Shown here in pieces: positions 42,138-55,400 of a stretch of 64,000 nt of DNA. Source of the DNA: Progne subis subis (taxonomy: Eukaryota > Chordata > Aves > Passeriformes > Hirundinidae); the NCBI GenBank assembly GCA_022316685.1, contig JAKJHU010000030.1:18250893-18314892 (forward strand). The letters run 5' to 3'. The notes beneath the pieces are model-generated. The model was given only the letters and a program-made list of their open reading frames with translations, did not search any database and was not told where the DNA came from. Every line of letters starts with the position of its first letter. Positions within the stretch are counted from its first letter, which is position 1. A program made the translations under genes and the position numbers.

Positions 42138-43965
42138 CCAGCAGTTTTTTATTAGTGCCTTATTTTACAGAGGAAGGAATAAATTACACATGTATGTCTC
42201 TTCATCCTTTATTATAGCATTAACCTTTCCATTATCTGCTCAAAAGCAGGGTTTAAATTGCAACCATTAGATCCAGCAATGACTTCATCGGCTAGTTTAG
42301 CAGCAATCCCAATCAGTCAGTTGATGGCCCACAGATCCAAACTTCATGAGTTAGATGATAAAAGAAGAAAAAACAAGAAATAACAGCTAAAACCAGATTG
42401 AATTCAGGGGTTATTGGCTCCTCTCCACTTGCTTTTATGGTACAGCAAGTTAGCTAGACTGGAGTCACACAATGCTCCTAATTGATAAGGTAGCAGTGCA
42501 TCAGATCAGACATTTTTTGCATGCATGAATTTCCATAATTATCTCCATTCAGCTCAGAACAAATAAAGTATGGATTAATTTTCTAGGATTCACACATAAA
42601 AATCCTCATTTGTTTCATAGGTATATATGAAACATATCACTATTCTTTCGGGAGCTATCAGTTCCCATTTTAGTCAGCATGCATTGGTGTGGTTTATATG
42701 CTTCTGCCTGCCCCCTCAGGTTCTCCTCTCCCCTTATCCACTCAACCTACAAGAAGTTCTTCTCTGTCACTGGTGCCCAACGGGAACTGAGAAAACTTGA
42801 AATATTAAACCGGAAAGGTTCAGATAACCTTAACTCTACCCCACTCTCATCTGTGTGGGCTGGATCTCATCACCTGGGCAATACTGGGTTTATGGGAAGT
42901 TCAGGCCAAGTGAATCTATTGCCCAGTTTTCACCAAGCTGTCAAATTTACATTGACATCCCTCAAGTTACTCTGTGATGGGATTTCAATCCCAGTGAGTA
43001 AAAATTAAATTAACTGTGGTCCCTTAAAACCTTAGCTTAAAGTTGGAGCACCAGATCTGGTAAAATAGCAAGCCATACTATTACAGTTACTTGTAAGTAT
43101 CTCTGACTTAATTGTACAGTGTTTTAGTGTGAGAATTTCAGAATTAATGAGTCTATCAAGGACATTAAGACAAATGTAGCCAAAGTGGAATGGGTTAATT
43201 TTTTATACTAAGAATCAATTAATTAATATGAAGGGGGAAAAAAATCCTGTGTTTTCATAGTTAATCTGCTCCCATTATCATTGTAGCCTGGTATCAGGTG
43301 TTTCTACATCCCAGTGAAACCTGTTCCATATTTGTATTTTTTGTTTCTTAGAAGCAATACATATACAAAGGCCACCATTTAAGGAAAGTAATGCCAGCTT
43401 GAGCAGAAATGCAATAAAATCCAGGAAGTCTTTGATGCACAGGATGACACACTTCTTACATCTTACTTCCACAGTCTGATTTAAGCCAAGCACCAGATTT
43501 GGAATCAGGGAGGGATATCTCTTCAATTCACTCTGGCATCAAGCATTGGCTTCGGCATGGATATTTTCTTTTCTTTTTCCTAGAACATAAGGCATCGTCC
43601 ATTTCTTAGGCTAATCTGGGAGTTATTTTATTATAGCAAATTATTATTATTAGTGTCTCACTCTTGAAACGCTTGGTCTTCAGTACAGACCTTTTTTTTC
43701 AATGTCTCAGGCTCACTGTAGAGGTAACTGTCATTGTTCTGGTGAATGCAGTGTATAAATAAATTGTCTCTGATATCACCTGCAGAAAATACTTAAATTT
43801 AAGTAATTGCATGTGACTGAAGCTGTTGGTCCCTGTAGCCTGTGCAATGAAACAGAGGACCCCCATTTTCATATCCTGGAGCTTGACTGTGAAGGGTCAG
43901 AGGTGCTGAAGGGGTTGTAACTCCAGCACATGCAGTGGAAGACCACTGAAATAAATCCAGAAAGA

Positions 43966-44860
43966 TCAGAGAATTATAGAGTATGCTGAGCTGGAAGGAA
44001 CCCATGAACATCAGAGAATCCAGCTTCTGGCCTTGCACAGGGCACCATGAGAATCCCATGTGCCTGGGAGAATTGTCCCAGTGCTTCTTGCACTCTCTCA
44101 GGCTCGGTGTTGTTATCACTTCCCTCAAGAGCCTGTTCCAGTGCCCAACCACTCTCTGGGTGAAGAATCTTTTCCTATTATCCGGCCTAAACCTGCCCTG
44201 GCACAGCTTGAGGCCTTTCACTCAGGTCCTGTCACTTGTCACTTGAGAGAAGTGGTCGGTGTCTGCCCCTCCTTCTCCCCTCACAAGGAAGGAACTCCCC
44301 TCAGTCTCCTCTTCTCCAGGCTGAATAATCCAAGTGATCTCAGCTACATCTTTGATGGCTTCACCTCAAGGCCCTTCACCACCTCATGGCCTCCTCTGGA
44401 TGCTCTCTAATAGCTCAATGTGGTTTTTTTAATTGTGTCACCCAAAACAGCACACGGGACTTGAGGTGAGGCCACCCTATGCAGAGCAGAGCAGGACAAT
44501 CCCTTCCCTTGCCTGGCTGATGATGCTGTTCCTGATGCCCCCAAGAACAGGGATGTCTCTCCTGGTTGCCAGGGCACTGCTGGCTCATGTTCAGCTTTCT
44601 GTCAACCAGGACCTGAGGTCCCTTCCCACAGCACTGCTCTGCAGCCTCTCATTCCCTGGTCTGTCCACACAACCAAGGGTGCCTCGTCTCAGGCACAGCA
44701 TCCAGAACCTGCTCTTGCCAAACTTCATTTGGTTGGTGATTGCTCACGTCTCTGATTGGTTGAGGTCTCTCTGCCCTCAAGGGAGTCAACAGCTCCTTCC
44801 AATTTAGTATCATCACCAAACTTACTCAGTATAACTTCAGGTCCAAGTTGCATATCTGTC
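43966..44860 (-). mobile_element. CR1 LINE 3' portion
   Basis: The left end carries the complement of the CR1 3' terminus (AGAATTATAGAGTATGCTGAG, then CTGGAAGGAACCCATGAACA). Further right are the complements of landmarks shared with the CR1 at 51740: CCTGTTCCAGTGCCCAACCA, GTGAAGAATCTTTTCCTATT and CTCAGTCTCCTCTTCTCCAG. It reaches back about 0.9 kb and includes the end of the ORF2 region, but it is broken and inactive. The right boundary is approximate. Confidence 0.88.
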
Positions 44861-47230
44861 TCCTTATTCTATCTCCTGAAATTCCTACAATTTTGCTGAC
44901 CAGCTCTTCTCCCCAGTTCCCGGAACCGATGTAAGAAACTGATGTGAGAGCACAGGATGTAAGTGAAAAGTACTAAATAAAGGAAGCAGACATCAGTAAC
45001 TTAATTTTTCCCCTGTCAGGTTTAAAATAATTTTTGATGAATAGGGAGAACATCTTTTCATGTGAGCTAAAAATATTACAGGAAATTAAATAGGGTTGTG
45101 AAGATGTTAAATCTGGAAAGTGTATTCAATCATTATAACATCAGTTTTAGCTCTGATTTGAGCTCAAAACCTCAAACTAAACTTAACTTTGGAGCCCTCA
45201 CAGCATCTCTGGAGTGTATTCTGGTTGCTATATTTATAGACAGTGTTATGTGAATGTTCTCTCTTTATGTGCAGCTATTCAGGAGGTATCGAGGCAGCGG
45301 GTAGTACTCCAGAACACATCTGCTTGATGTACCAGCATTATGGAGTCAGGATGGTTTAATTTAACAGCTTTAACTGCAAGCATTGTTCACAGGGCCTGGA
45401 TGCGAGCAACCAGAAATTAATTAATTATTTTTAAACATGAATACCAAATTACTTTCAAGAAAGTTTGTATGTGGGAGTGAGCACATGCATGTGTATTCTG
45501 AATTTATTTTCTGGCAACTAAACACCCTACAGACATTGGCTTGCTATTTCAAGGAGAGATGAAATTTAAACTACCTTGATCCTCACCCCTATCCTAAAGA
45601 AAACTTCCCAGAATGCTTGAGGAAACCAGGCAAATCATATGATTTAAGTGTTTTTAATCTTTAGCCAAAAAAAAAAGAAAAAAAAAAGGCAAAAGAGAGA
45701 CAGAATGAACGCCTGTGCTTTGGGGAATGAAACCTAGAAAGAAACATTAGGGAAACCTAAGAAAGAGTATGAAAGAAAATTAAGAGCTTGATTTTATGCT
45801 TATAGAAATTACTGGCAAAACTCTTGATGACTTTAATAATGAAAAGACAGAGCTCAAAGCATGAGCCCAAGAAGGGAAGAAAAGAACAGGGCAGTGATGA
45901 AAGACAGAAGCATAGAGAAATGGTGACAGTCAGAGAGCAAAGCCCAAAGCCAAACACTTTCATGTGAAAATCTCCACACTTCAATGACCTAAGCACTTTT
46001 GATCTTTGGTAATTTCCCTCTTTGGGGAAGATGGCCCCAAACCTACTGTCACTGTGCACTGAACTCAAGACGTTCAAAGTTGATGATTATTCTTCTTTGA
46101 AGTTTTCCTCTCTTTTTTTTCAGCCTATCTGCGGTCAGCTCAGGAATTTTTACCCCACCAATTCTGAGTACCCATGTCTCTAGTGATTGGGGGATGTCTT
46201 AAAGAGAGATCTTACAACTGTAAAAAAATCCTTTTCATTGTAATGGCTTGGAATATAGGCAATAAATTGAGGTGCCTTTAGCTAATGCTGTAGTTTTATG
46301 TTTTCCAACAGGAGAAACCTACTATGAGCAATGAAAAGCTCAGGGAAAGGAAGCAGACAGGATTTAGTTATGGTTTTATTAGAAGAATTATTTTTGAATT
46401 TTACAGTATCTGTTCTGAAGGCCTGGGGCTTTAATCCTGCAAAGATTTTACCATGCAATCTGTGCTGGATGTTGCACCATGACACATCATTCCCTGTTTG
46501 CAGCACAAATTCTTTTCCAATTGAGATTTCTGAAAACTTTGAAAAACATAAAGCATATGATTCAGCTCCATTGATCAGCTGAACTACAGCAAGCTGCAGA
46601 GCTTGTGAGGATGTAATCTTTTGGAGGAGTTAAAATTTTAACAGACTGCTGGGGATATTTTTGGTTGTCATGTGAAATCTGGCTGTAATCTCATTGGTAC
46701 CCACTGAGAAGTCAGAAAGGATGATGTCTGTGCTAGAGCTGCTGGTGAAAGGTTATTCTTAATTTTGATCTGGCAAGCGAGTTATCAGCCATCATGAATG
46801 ACAAGATTCCTTCTCCCACTCAGCCAGTGATGATGAGCAGACTTTAAAACCCACTGTCTTAGGAAGGCATAATTATAAAGCCATTTTAAAGTCAAGGTTA
46901 AAAACCTAAGATGCCTCATTGCTCCTTTGGAGGAGAATATCAGATAGCATTGTATACTTTCCTCCTTGCTACCATTAACTAATTCTCTGAAAAAAATTGG
47001 CAGTTGTTCTAGGAGGCAACTGACAGTTAAAGACTAGAAAGAATATTTTACCTTAAACTAGAGAGAGAAAAGTGTTAGAAAAATAAGAGGTTTCAGGCTA
47101 TTTTTGGCAAAATCAAGCTCTGGATCAAATTGTCTGGTAACACAGTGGAGGTTTAACCATGAAGTAACAGTGAAAGAGGCCACTAGCTGCTGGAAAGAGC
47201 TACTTATAAGTGGATGAAGTTTTATGTTAA

Positions 47231-47278
47231 TTTAAAATGTGGTGATTAAATAATCAATTCATTTAAAATGTGGTGATT
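47231..47278. repeat. 31-bp tandem duplication
   Basis: TTTAAAATGTGGTGATT occurs at 47231-47247 and again at 47262-47278, with similar AT-rich sequence between. It looks like a small local duplication. Confidence 0.85.
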
Positions 47279-49998
47279 CAATAAACAATGGGGATCATTT
47301 CATGGGCTTGTGGGACAGCATCCCACCACAAACTAATGGAGGAAAGTTTTCCATCAGTTACCAGTGCTGCCTTGAAATTGTGTCTGTTTTCAAAGCTAGA
47401 GCAAACTAAGGGAAAAGTAAACAACAGAATTATTTTTAAAGTAAAACCTTCCATTCAGATCCAAGGAAATGTTTAAGAGAGGATCATATAATGTGAGCAA
47501 ATCTCTGAATAACAGCTACAGCATGAAGAGGGTATCAGTGTTAACGCTCCAGCATGGGCACCAACATCTGATGATTAGCACTCATGAAAAGAACTTTGTT
47601 GCACATGCAAAACCCAGTTGCTAAGGGGACCTGAAAACTATTTAAAGCCAGAAAGTGGCAGGCATCCTTATGCAAGCTCCGTGTTCTGCTGCCTCTGCAA
47701 TCCTCTCTAATGCAAGTATTTGTGGTGAGGAGTTTCAAGCTGAGTAAGATCTCTACTGTCTTGCAGGTAATGATGGAAGAAAGGAAGAAGAGTGATGCAC
47801 AGCCAGCAGATAGGTTTACATTCAGAGTGAGCCCCTGGCTTCTATATAGCCTGGTGCCAAGATGAAACAATTGCCTTTATTCAACATATCCACATTCAAA
47901 ATAGCTAAATCCTACTGCTGATGAAGACATACCTAAACTGTGTGCTTCATGCCCAATAATAATTCAAAGAATCTGCTTGACTCTAATCACATTTTTTAAA
48001 ATCATGATTTTTTTTTTTTTTTTTCTTTTTCTTTCTGGTATCAATCTGATGTTTGACTGCAAGAACACTTAAAGCACTATGCCTCAGTTATTTATTCTAG
48101 CAGACAGAGAGCTGAGTGGTAACTTCATGTACAGCCTCTCAGTGCAGTCTGGCAGTGGTCGTGTGATTCCCACAATTCTGAAATACTCCACAGAGGCAGG
48201 ATCCAAAACAAGGGAGGTGACACTTCTATTATGAGGTTTCTATTGGAGCTTTGTTAACAGTGACCCAGTAAATTAACTTTGCTTTCTTCACAATTCTCCT
48301 GGGTGATGTCAGACCACATCTCGAGCTGCTTTCCCCTGAGTTACACAGGTTACCACAGCATGAAGCACAAATCCAGAGTTTGGCTGAAGACTTCAGGAAG
48401 TACAAATTTACAAAAGTTATAGGTCCAATATTTTCTGGAAATTGCAAGGACCCCTTGTGCTAACAAAACTTTAATTAAGGGGGGCTTTTTGAGACAGTGC
48501 TGAACTGTGAGGCTAATACTAAAAATTCATTAAGAAAATAAATGCCTGTTCAGTGTTGTTAAGCAACAATGTCTCAGTAATTTCCTTTGCAGGACATATC
48601 ATTGAATCTGGAGCAGGTTTACAATCTTGGAATAATAATTACCTTGCACTAATGCTATCAATACCAAACACACACTGGTGGGCTTTCACAGAGCAACTGG
48701 TCTCTTTATGCAACCTAAACTGAAGCCATCCATTGCTTCCCCATGTTTCCATCTTGGTGTCTGATTTCAGCCAAAGTCTGACAGCCAAAAGCAGGAATTG
48801 AGTAGAAGATAAATGTTATTTGGTGACAACCATGGTGGATTTTCTAACGATGCTGATAATAGCTCATTAATCACAAATGAAGCCCTGCCATAAAGCAGCC
48901 ACTGGCTCACAGCACAAGGAGGAAGTGAATGCACAGTAAGGAAATGACCCCTCTCTCCCCCTGCTCCTTCCCCAAATGTCACATGGCCCAAATGGTGCTC
49001 ACCAACACAGTCCATTTTGATGACCCCAGCTCCTGTCCCACTTCCAGGAGCATTTATCCTCCCAAGAAATGGGGTAAAGGTCACCTCTGGGATGTGTGAC
49101 ATGGCATGTCAAAGCAGAAGGATCTCTTGGGCAGAAGTTCATTTCTCCAGTCTGCAGACTCCCAGGCTGTGAGTATGTAAAGGGAGACCCTAGTAACAAC
49201 ATCACAGATAATTTCATCACAAGGAACATTGAGTTACTTTTGGTTATGTACAACCACATCAAAGACAGCCACCCTTGGGTGCCATAGAGCTCTGAGACTG
49301 ACCATTCTCCACCGCACCAAAGTGATTTTGGCACTATGAATACAGAGGTAAAACAACTTCATCTACTGTACAGTGACTGCTGTGACCTTGCTGGAGGAAT
49401 AAGAGCAGTTTCTGCCTCCCTGAGAGCTGTGTCTTTCTCCCTCTCCTCTTCTCCATGACAGTCTGGGACCGACTCGTGTCGGTCCCCAAGTCCCCATGAG
49501 CTCCAGTTCACAGCCAAGGTTTTAATACAGCAGGGCAGGATGACCTTTGCAAGGTGATAGCCCACATTTTTAATCTTGTTCCTCTGGATGTTTTCTCTTC
49601 CTTGGCAATTCCTCATTACTTGCTGTGTGTTTCTCTAGCAGTCTCCTAGCCTGAATCTGTTGGTTGGTTTCTCTAAATCCCTTTAGCCTTGGCTTTGTCC
49701 AGGAGCTGCAGAGCATAAAACATTACATCTCATCACAACCACAACCCAGAAGTGATGACAGCTCTAGAGAATATCGCAGCCTGTAAACCTATATCTGGCA
49801 CTTAGGATTCATTTTGTATTATCTTTACACTGCAGACCAAGCAACAGTTTTAATACATGAGTAAACACACAGATTCAACACACCAAAGGAGAAAACATTC
49901 TCCTGGGATGTACACAAAAGACAGTTTAATGGGGGTTTTTTGCCTCCAAGGCTTTCAGTGCCAAAAGACCTTGAAATTTATCTTGTAACTGCCCACTG

Positions 49999-49999
<1 letters not shown>

Positions 50000-50030
<31 letters not shown>
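50000..50030. repeat. T31 homopolymer
   Basis: 31 uninterrupted thymines, followed within 75 bp by an A/C-rich tract. Confidence 0.95.
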
Positions 50031-50033
<3 letters not shown>

Positions 50034-50100
50034 CTCTTTGTGCCATCCCACCCTGAGGAAATACTGTACACTACAAAGAGGTACAGAGTTTGTCCTAGGG

Positions 50101-50275
50101 GGAAAAAAAACCCCAAAAAACAAAAACAACAACAACAACAAAAAACCCCCCAAAAAAACAAAACAAAACAAAAAAACCCCAAAAAACCCCACAAAAAACC
50201 CACAAACAAACAGAAACCAACGAACCAACCAACTAAACAACAAAAAAAACCCCACACCAAACCAACCCAAAATAT
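50101..50275. repeat. A/C-rich low-complexity tract
   Basis: About 175 bp made almost only of A and C in units such as AAAACCCC, AACAAC and AAACCAAC. The complementary G/T strand would have G-runs. The Lys/Pro/Asn-rich ORFs here are compositional. Confidence 0.92.
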
Positions 50276-51532
50276 CTCTCCAGCAACTCCTTTCTCATCT
50301 TAGCAAAACATTGCTACCTCTTTCAAAGCATCTAAAATAGCCCTTCCTAGTCTTCCTTAAATATTTATCCATTTACCTTTCATTTTAATATACAGCCTTC
50401 TGGCTCTGAGAGATTAAACACTTAAAAGGACAAAGTCTGCCCTCACCTACCAGTTCTCTTGGGATAATCACCATTCCAATCCCAGTGGGAAAGATACACG
50501 GCTGTGGTTTTGTGTGGACTAATTCAGACCCTTGAATGTGCAACTTCTCTCCCTCCTCAGGTTGCAGCATTTTATTGACTTTTGGTGGTTAGCTGAACAG
50601 GCTGAATATCTGTGTATCTCACTGAAAGCTAAATCCAAGAATATATAGTGAGTGAAGGTCTAATACATTAATAAATAATAGCTGTGCAGAGGAAGGTAGG
50701 AATTCAACACCTTCTGCAAGTACTGGCAAGGGTAAATGCAGTGCCACCAGGCAACCCAGGATGAGCCACTCAGTCTGACGGGCTGCAGAGCCAAGGGCAC
50801 ACTGTAGGCACAAAGAAATGGCCAGTGTTGCCCAATGACAAAAGCTCATCCCTAGTTAATGAAATTTTATGGCTGAAACAGGTGTTTTAAAGGCATTTTT
50901 GTAGTCTTGTGTGTCTCCCAAGGAGGCTCCAGAAGTGTGTTAACGGTAAGATAGCATGAGCCAAGTAAATGTCAACATGAAATACTTGGAAGTTGTCACT
51001 TGCAGTGGTGGATTGGCTCCAACAGATGATACAGCTGGACCTGCCTTGTCTCCTGCAGATAGTGCCTGGTGCTGTGTGAGATTGGCAAAACCAAGCATCC
51101 CCAAACCAGACAACTAAAGATAGAATTGCAGCTACCCTCCAAATCCACTCCTAGCACTGTAAAGGCCAAAGGCTTTGAAATGAAGAAATTCCTTTCCAGT
51201 CTCGGCACTATTTTCTGTCTCAGCCATCTGTTGCTCTCCTGCTTATCCCAGGGAGCTGTGCCAGCTGCCTGTGCTGCACAGCTCCCCGCTGAAGGGCTGC
51301 AGCCCAGGGAATGGCCTGTGCTGGGGCAGGGAGAAGGAAGAGGCAGCAGGAGTAGCCCAGAGGAGCTGTGGGACCAACCACAGCCCCATCCTCAAGGTGG
51401 GGGAAGTGCTTTCAGTTCATATTTCCCTTTAGAAAGTTTGGGGCTGCCATCACTGGTAAACCAATTTATACATTTTGGCATTTTACTATTTACTTTGTTG
51501 CTTAATCCAAAGTTAAAAAAAGAGAAAAAAGA

Positions 51533-51533
<1 letters not shown>

Positions 51534-51572
<39 letters not shown>
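51534..51572. repeat. A39 homopolymer
   Basis: 39 uninterrupted adenines preceded by A-rich sequence (51515-51533). It might be the tail of a retroposed sequence on the plus strand, but no parent is recognised. Confidence 0.93.
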
Positions 51573-51574
<2 letters not shown>

Positions 51575-51739
51575 GTATTATTTGGACACCAGTTCTAGAG
51601 GATTTGATTTGTTGCTTTAAGTATTTTACTGGAATGAACTGTAATGACCCTGACTGCAACGATCAGTGGTTATCTGCGTGCCTGGAAGGCCAGTCAGAGT
51701 CACAGTCAGAGTTATGGACAGCCCTGGTTGTTGTTGTTG

Positions 51740-52455
51740 GGGAATGAGAGGCTGGAGAGAAGTGCTGTGGGAAGGGACCTGGGGGTCCTGGTCTGTGGAC
51801 AGTAGAACATGAGCCAGCAGTGCCCTGACAGCCGGGAGGGCCAGCCCTGTCCTGGGGGGCATCAGGGACAGCATCACCAGCTGGGCAAGGGAGGGGATTG
51901 TCCTGCTCTGCTCGGCACTGGGGCGGCCTCACCTCAAGTTTTGGGCACCACAATATGAAGATATTGAGCTATTAGAGAGTACCCAGAGGGGTGCCATGAA
52001 GATGGTGAAGGAGGGACCACATGAAAGATATGGAGGGGAATCTGTATGAGGAGCATCTGAGGTCACTTGGATTGTTCCTCCTGGAGGAGACTGAGGGGAG
52101 ACCTCACTGCAGTTACAACTTCCTCATGAGGGGAAGAGGAGGGGCAGGCACTCATCTCTTCTCTCTGATGACCAGTGACAGGAGCCAAGGGTATGGCCTG
52201 AAGTTGTGCCAGAAGAGGTTTAAGTAGGATATTAGGAAAAGGTTCTTCCACCCAGAGGGTAGTTGGGCACTGGAATGGACTCCTGAGGGAAGTGGTCACA
52301 ACACCGAGGCTGGCAGAGTTCAAGAAGTGTTTGGACAGTGCTCTCAGGCACATGGTGACACTCTTGGGGTGTCTTGTGCAGGGCCAGGAGTTGGATTCTG
52401 TGATGCTGATTGGTCCCTTCCAACTCAGCATTTTCAATGATTCTGTGATTCTGTC
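51740..52455 (+). mobile_element. CR1 LINE 3' end
   Basis: It is in sense orientation. Landmarks include GGAATGAGAGGCTGGAGAG, ATGAGCCAGCAGTGCC, GATTGTCCTGCTCTGCTC, AGACTGAGGGGAGACCTCAC, ACCCAGAGGGTAGTTGGGCA and a terminal octamer-type repeat GATTCTGTGATTCTGTC, which is the characteristic CR1 3' end. It is 5'-truncated, with the RT frame broken. Confidence 0.92.
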
Positions 52456-55400
52456 TGATTCTTGATGAACAGTTAGTGTTGTTCACGTGCTACTGATCAC
52501 TGTCAGAAGCGTTTCTGTGTTCTTCAACTTAAAAAAAAAAAAAAGATTATTTCAATGTTTTCACTGTAACCCAATTATACTCCATGTTAGAGCAGAATAA
52601 AAGCAATTGTGATTTTGGCTTCAAGCCTGCCAGCATCATTCAGTGCTTCAGTGATTTTATTTCCCCTAAGTCAGCAGTATTTAAATTTGTCTGTATATAA
52701 TTCCTTGTCATTTATTCATATCTCAACAGCTGGATTGTGGCACTGTGCCCTCCATTGTATTAGCGCAGGCTGAGCAACAGAGAGCCACTGTGCCTCAAAG
52801 CCCATCTACTGATTTATAGCTCACTGGTGCAGAATTTATTTTGGGATGATACAGAGTTGAAGATCCACTGCCAGTGGCCATCTGACAGGAGCAGGAAAGC
52901 AGCCACTGCCTGGTGCTTATGTGGGACAGGAAAAACTCCACTTACACTGAGAAAAAACCTGTCAGATGAAGGCTATTTTAATGTAGCCCAAATTCAGACC
53001 AAAGTTCTAAACAACTGCTTAAGCCAAAGCAATCATTGTATAACAGGTATCAGCTGGGCAGGGTAAGTGGCCATGTATCCATAGCCCCCTGCAGCTGTGA
53101 AATAAAACATTCTACCTTAGAGCAGGAACTTCTGAACCATGGTACCATCAGTGATTTCAGCCATAGCTTTGGTTTTGGTTTTGTCTGGGTTGGAAATTAT
53201 GGTAATGATCTTTATTGTTCTCTGGGTTAGACAGTGTCTTTAAAGTCAGACTACAGGGTAATATCTCAGCAGATTAATATAAAATTTTAACATGTATGTA
53301 TATGAAACTTCCCTGTAGCCACCAAAGGAAATCTGTCCAGTGTCAGTAAAGGATTTCTGGTTCTCAATTCTACTATACATGCACTTCTTTAGCCTCCATT
53401 TACTCATCTGTGAAATGCAAATTCTATTATTTAACTACATTTCAGACCAGTGAAATGATTGTAATTTCAGCAACTTGAAATAAATTTAACAATACTATTG
53501 TTGCTATTAGCAATGAAAGATTAAAATTTATATATATATATCTCTATCCCTAGACCTTTTCCTAACTGGAGGACTGTGGCAACAGAAATTAAGAAGTTGA
53601 TGGAAAAAGGAGTCCTGCCTATTCCCCTTCCATACTGAACTCACACACCATTTAAAATCATTCTCTACATTCATCAGCCCAGAGGAATCCTCTTCACAGC
53701 ACCTGTAGGAGCACTCTGGGATATTCCCAGCATCTGAGCATATGGGCTGAGAATGTGTTTGCACTTGAGCTCCTGAGGGCACCAGGTGCAGAGATGAGGG
53801 GCGCTGGGACTCAGTGCCAGCTGTAGCAAACACTGTTCAGGCAGCTCCCCTGTTTCCTCTTCTTGTGTATATTCAGCAGCAGCAGCAGAACAGCAACCCC
53901 TGGGTACCACTTCCCAGCTCCCATTCTGACTCACTGCCTGACCCAAGACAAGTCAGTTAACCTCACTTTGCCATTTTATGCCTGAATGTTAAAAGAATGC
54001 AGCGGTAACCCTCCTCTTCTGGGTGTTGCAAAGCTGTCAATTGCCTTGGAATCCTTAGACAAAAGAAGCTAAAGGATCAATATTAATATTTGTGAGAAAG
54101 CCAAGCCTGTAACATAATGCATGCAAGTTGGATGCAGCTGCATGCCCTTTGCTGGACACAGGGCTTATTTCTCTTCTCTTTTTGCAAGAGCATAATTGCA
54201 ACAGCATCCTTGAGTGGTTGTGTCTTTTAACAAGAACTATACTTGGCACTGGCTGCATTTTTCACAAAAAGAAACTATTGCCTTGATATTCATGGTAAGA
54301 AAAATGTTGCCCAAATTATTGCATGCAACATTTTGCAGAGGCACTTAGCTTGACATCCCTGCAATATATAATTCCTCAGCTTCTTTCCCATCCTTTACTA
54401 AGTCTTTCCTTCTTTGATCTGAAACACCATTAGTCAAATTTTTATTGTGTTAAGAAAATTCCTATTTTCACAAGACTTTGTGCAGTGTTCAGTCCTGCTT
54501 AATGACTGCAAGGTATGGACAATTACCTAGAGGGCTAATTACGTACATTATGACTCCAGCTTTACAGAGCAAATTTCTGCATGACTGCAAGAGAACCAGG
54601 TCTTCTTGAGTGCCTCTTTTGATAACAGAAGCCAACAGGAATGTATCAGAGATTTCTTTCAATAAATCAGCCAATAAAGAGAGATCTGTAAGAGTTGCTT
54701 GCCTGAGTCAGAGGGCAGACAGAGAGCTATGCTCCTCTTGGCTTCACGGAGCACTGTGTGCTTCAGAGAATTGTCTCTCTGCTCTCCACCATAGGTGCAG
54801 TACTATAGCTGCTAGGTACAAAAACCAGGCTATTTGCCTTTCCTTTATGCCCAGCCAACTTTTCTTAAACAGAGTAGGGGCAAAGAAGGGGGAAAACATC
54901 AAAAATAGGCTTTTGTAAGTAGGAAAAACCTGTGAACTCACCAGACTGAGAGATGACTCCATGTGCTTTTTACAGTCTGGTCACATTCTCCAATTGCTCT
55001 GGTGATTTGTACTTAATCACAGCCATTCTTCCTTTGCTTCCCATTCCACTTCCCCTCTCTGGCCCGGGGATGAAATCACAGGCTAAGCCTGTGATGGTGA
55101 CAGCCAATGACATAGTTATAGGCAGTATTTTGGTTTGACTGTAATGATGGCAGATCTGCATTTTTACTGCAGGATCAAACAGGAGAAACTGAGCAGGGTA
55201 ATGGAGGGAAAACATATCTTTTAAGGCAACCAGCTCCTTTCTATCATGTTAGATGATAAATGTTGAAAATACAGAAAAATTAGAGGGAAACACTAGGGAG
55301 AAAGACATTTCTGAGTGTGGGGTATAATGTGCCATAGGGATTTATGGGAAGCTAGAGCCCATTCCCCCATTCCTCCAGGCACTCTTTTCAATCTAATTAA

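Noticed and set aside
43799..44807. ORFs of 87-140 codons around the CR1 at 43966-44860
   Set aside because: They follow CR1 sequence read in the wrong or broken frames and do not represent host genes.
51626..52437. ORFs of 68-124 codons in the CR1 at 51740-52455
   Set aside because: They are remnants or antisense of a truncated LINE, with no intact RT.
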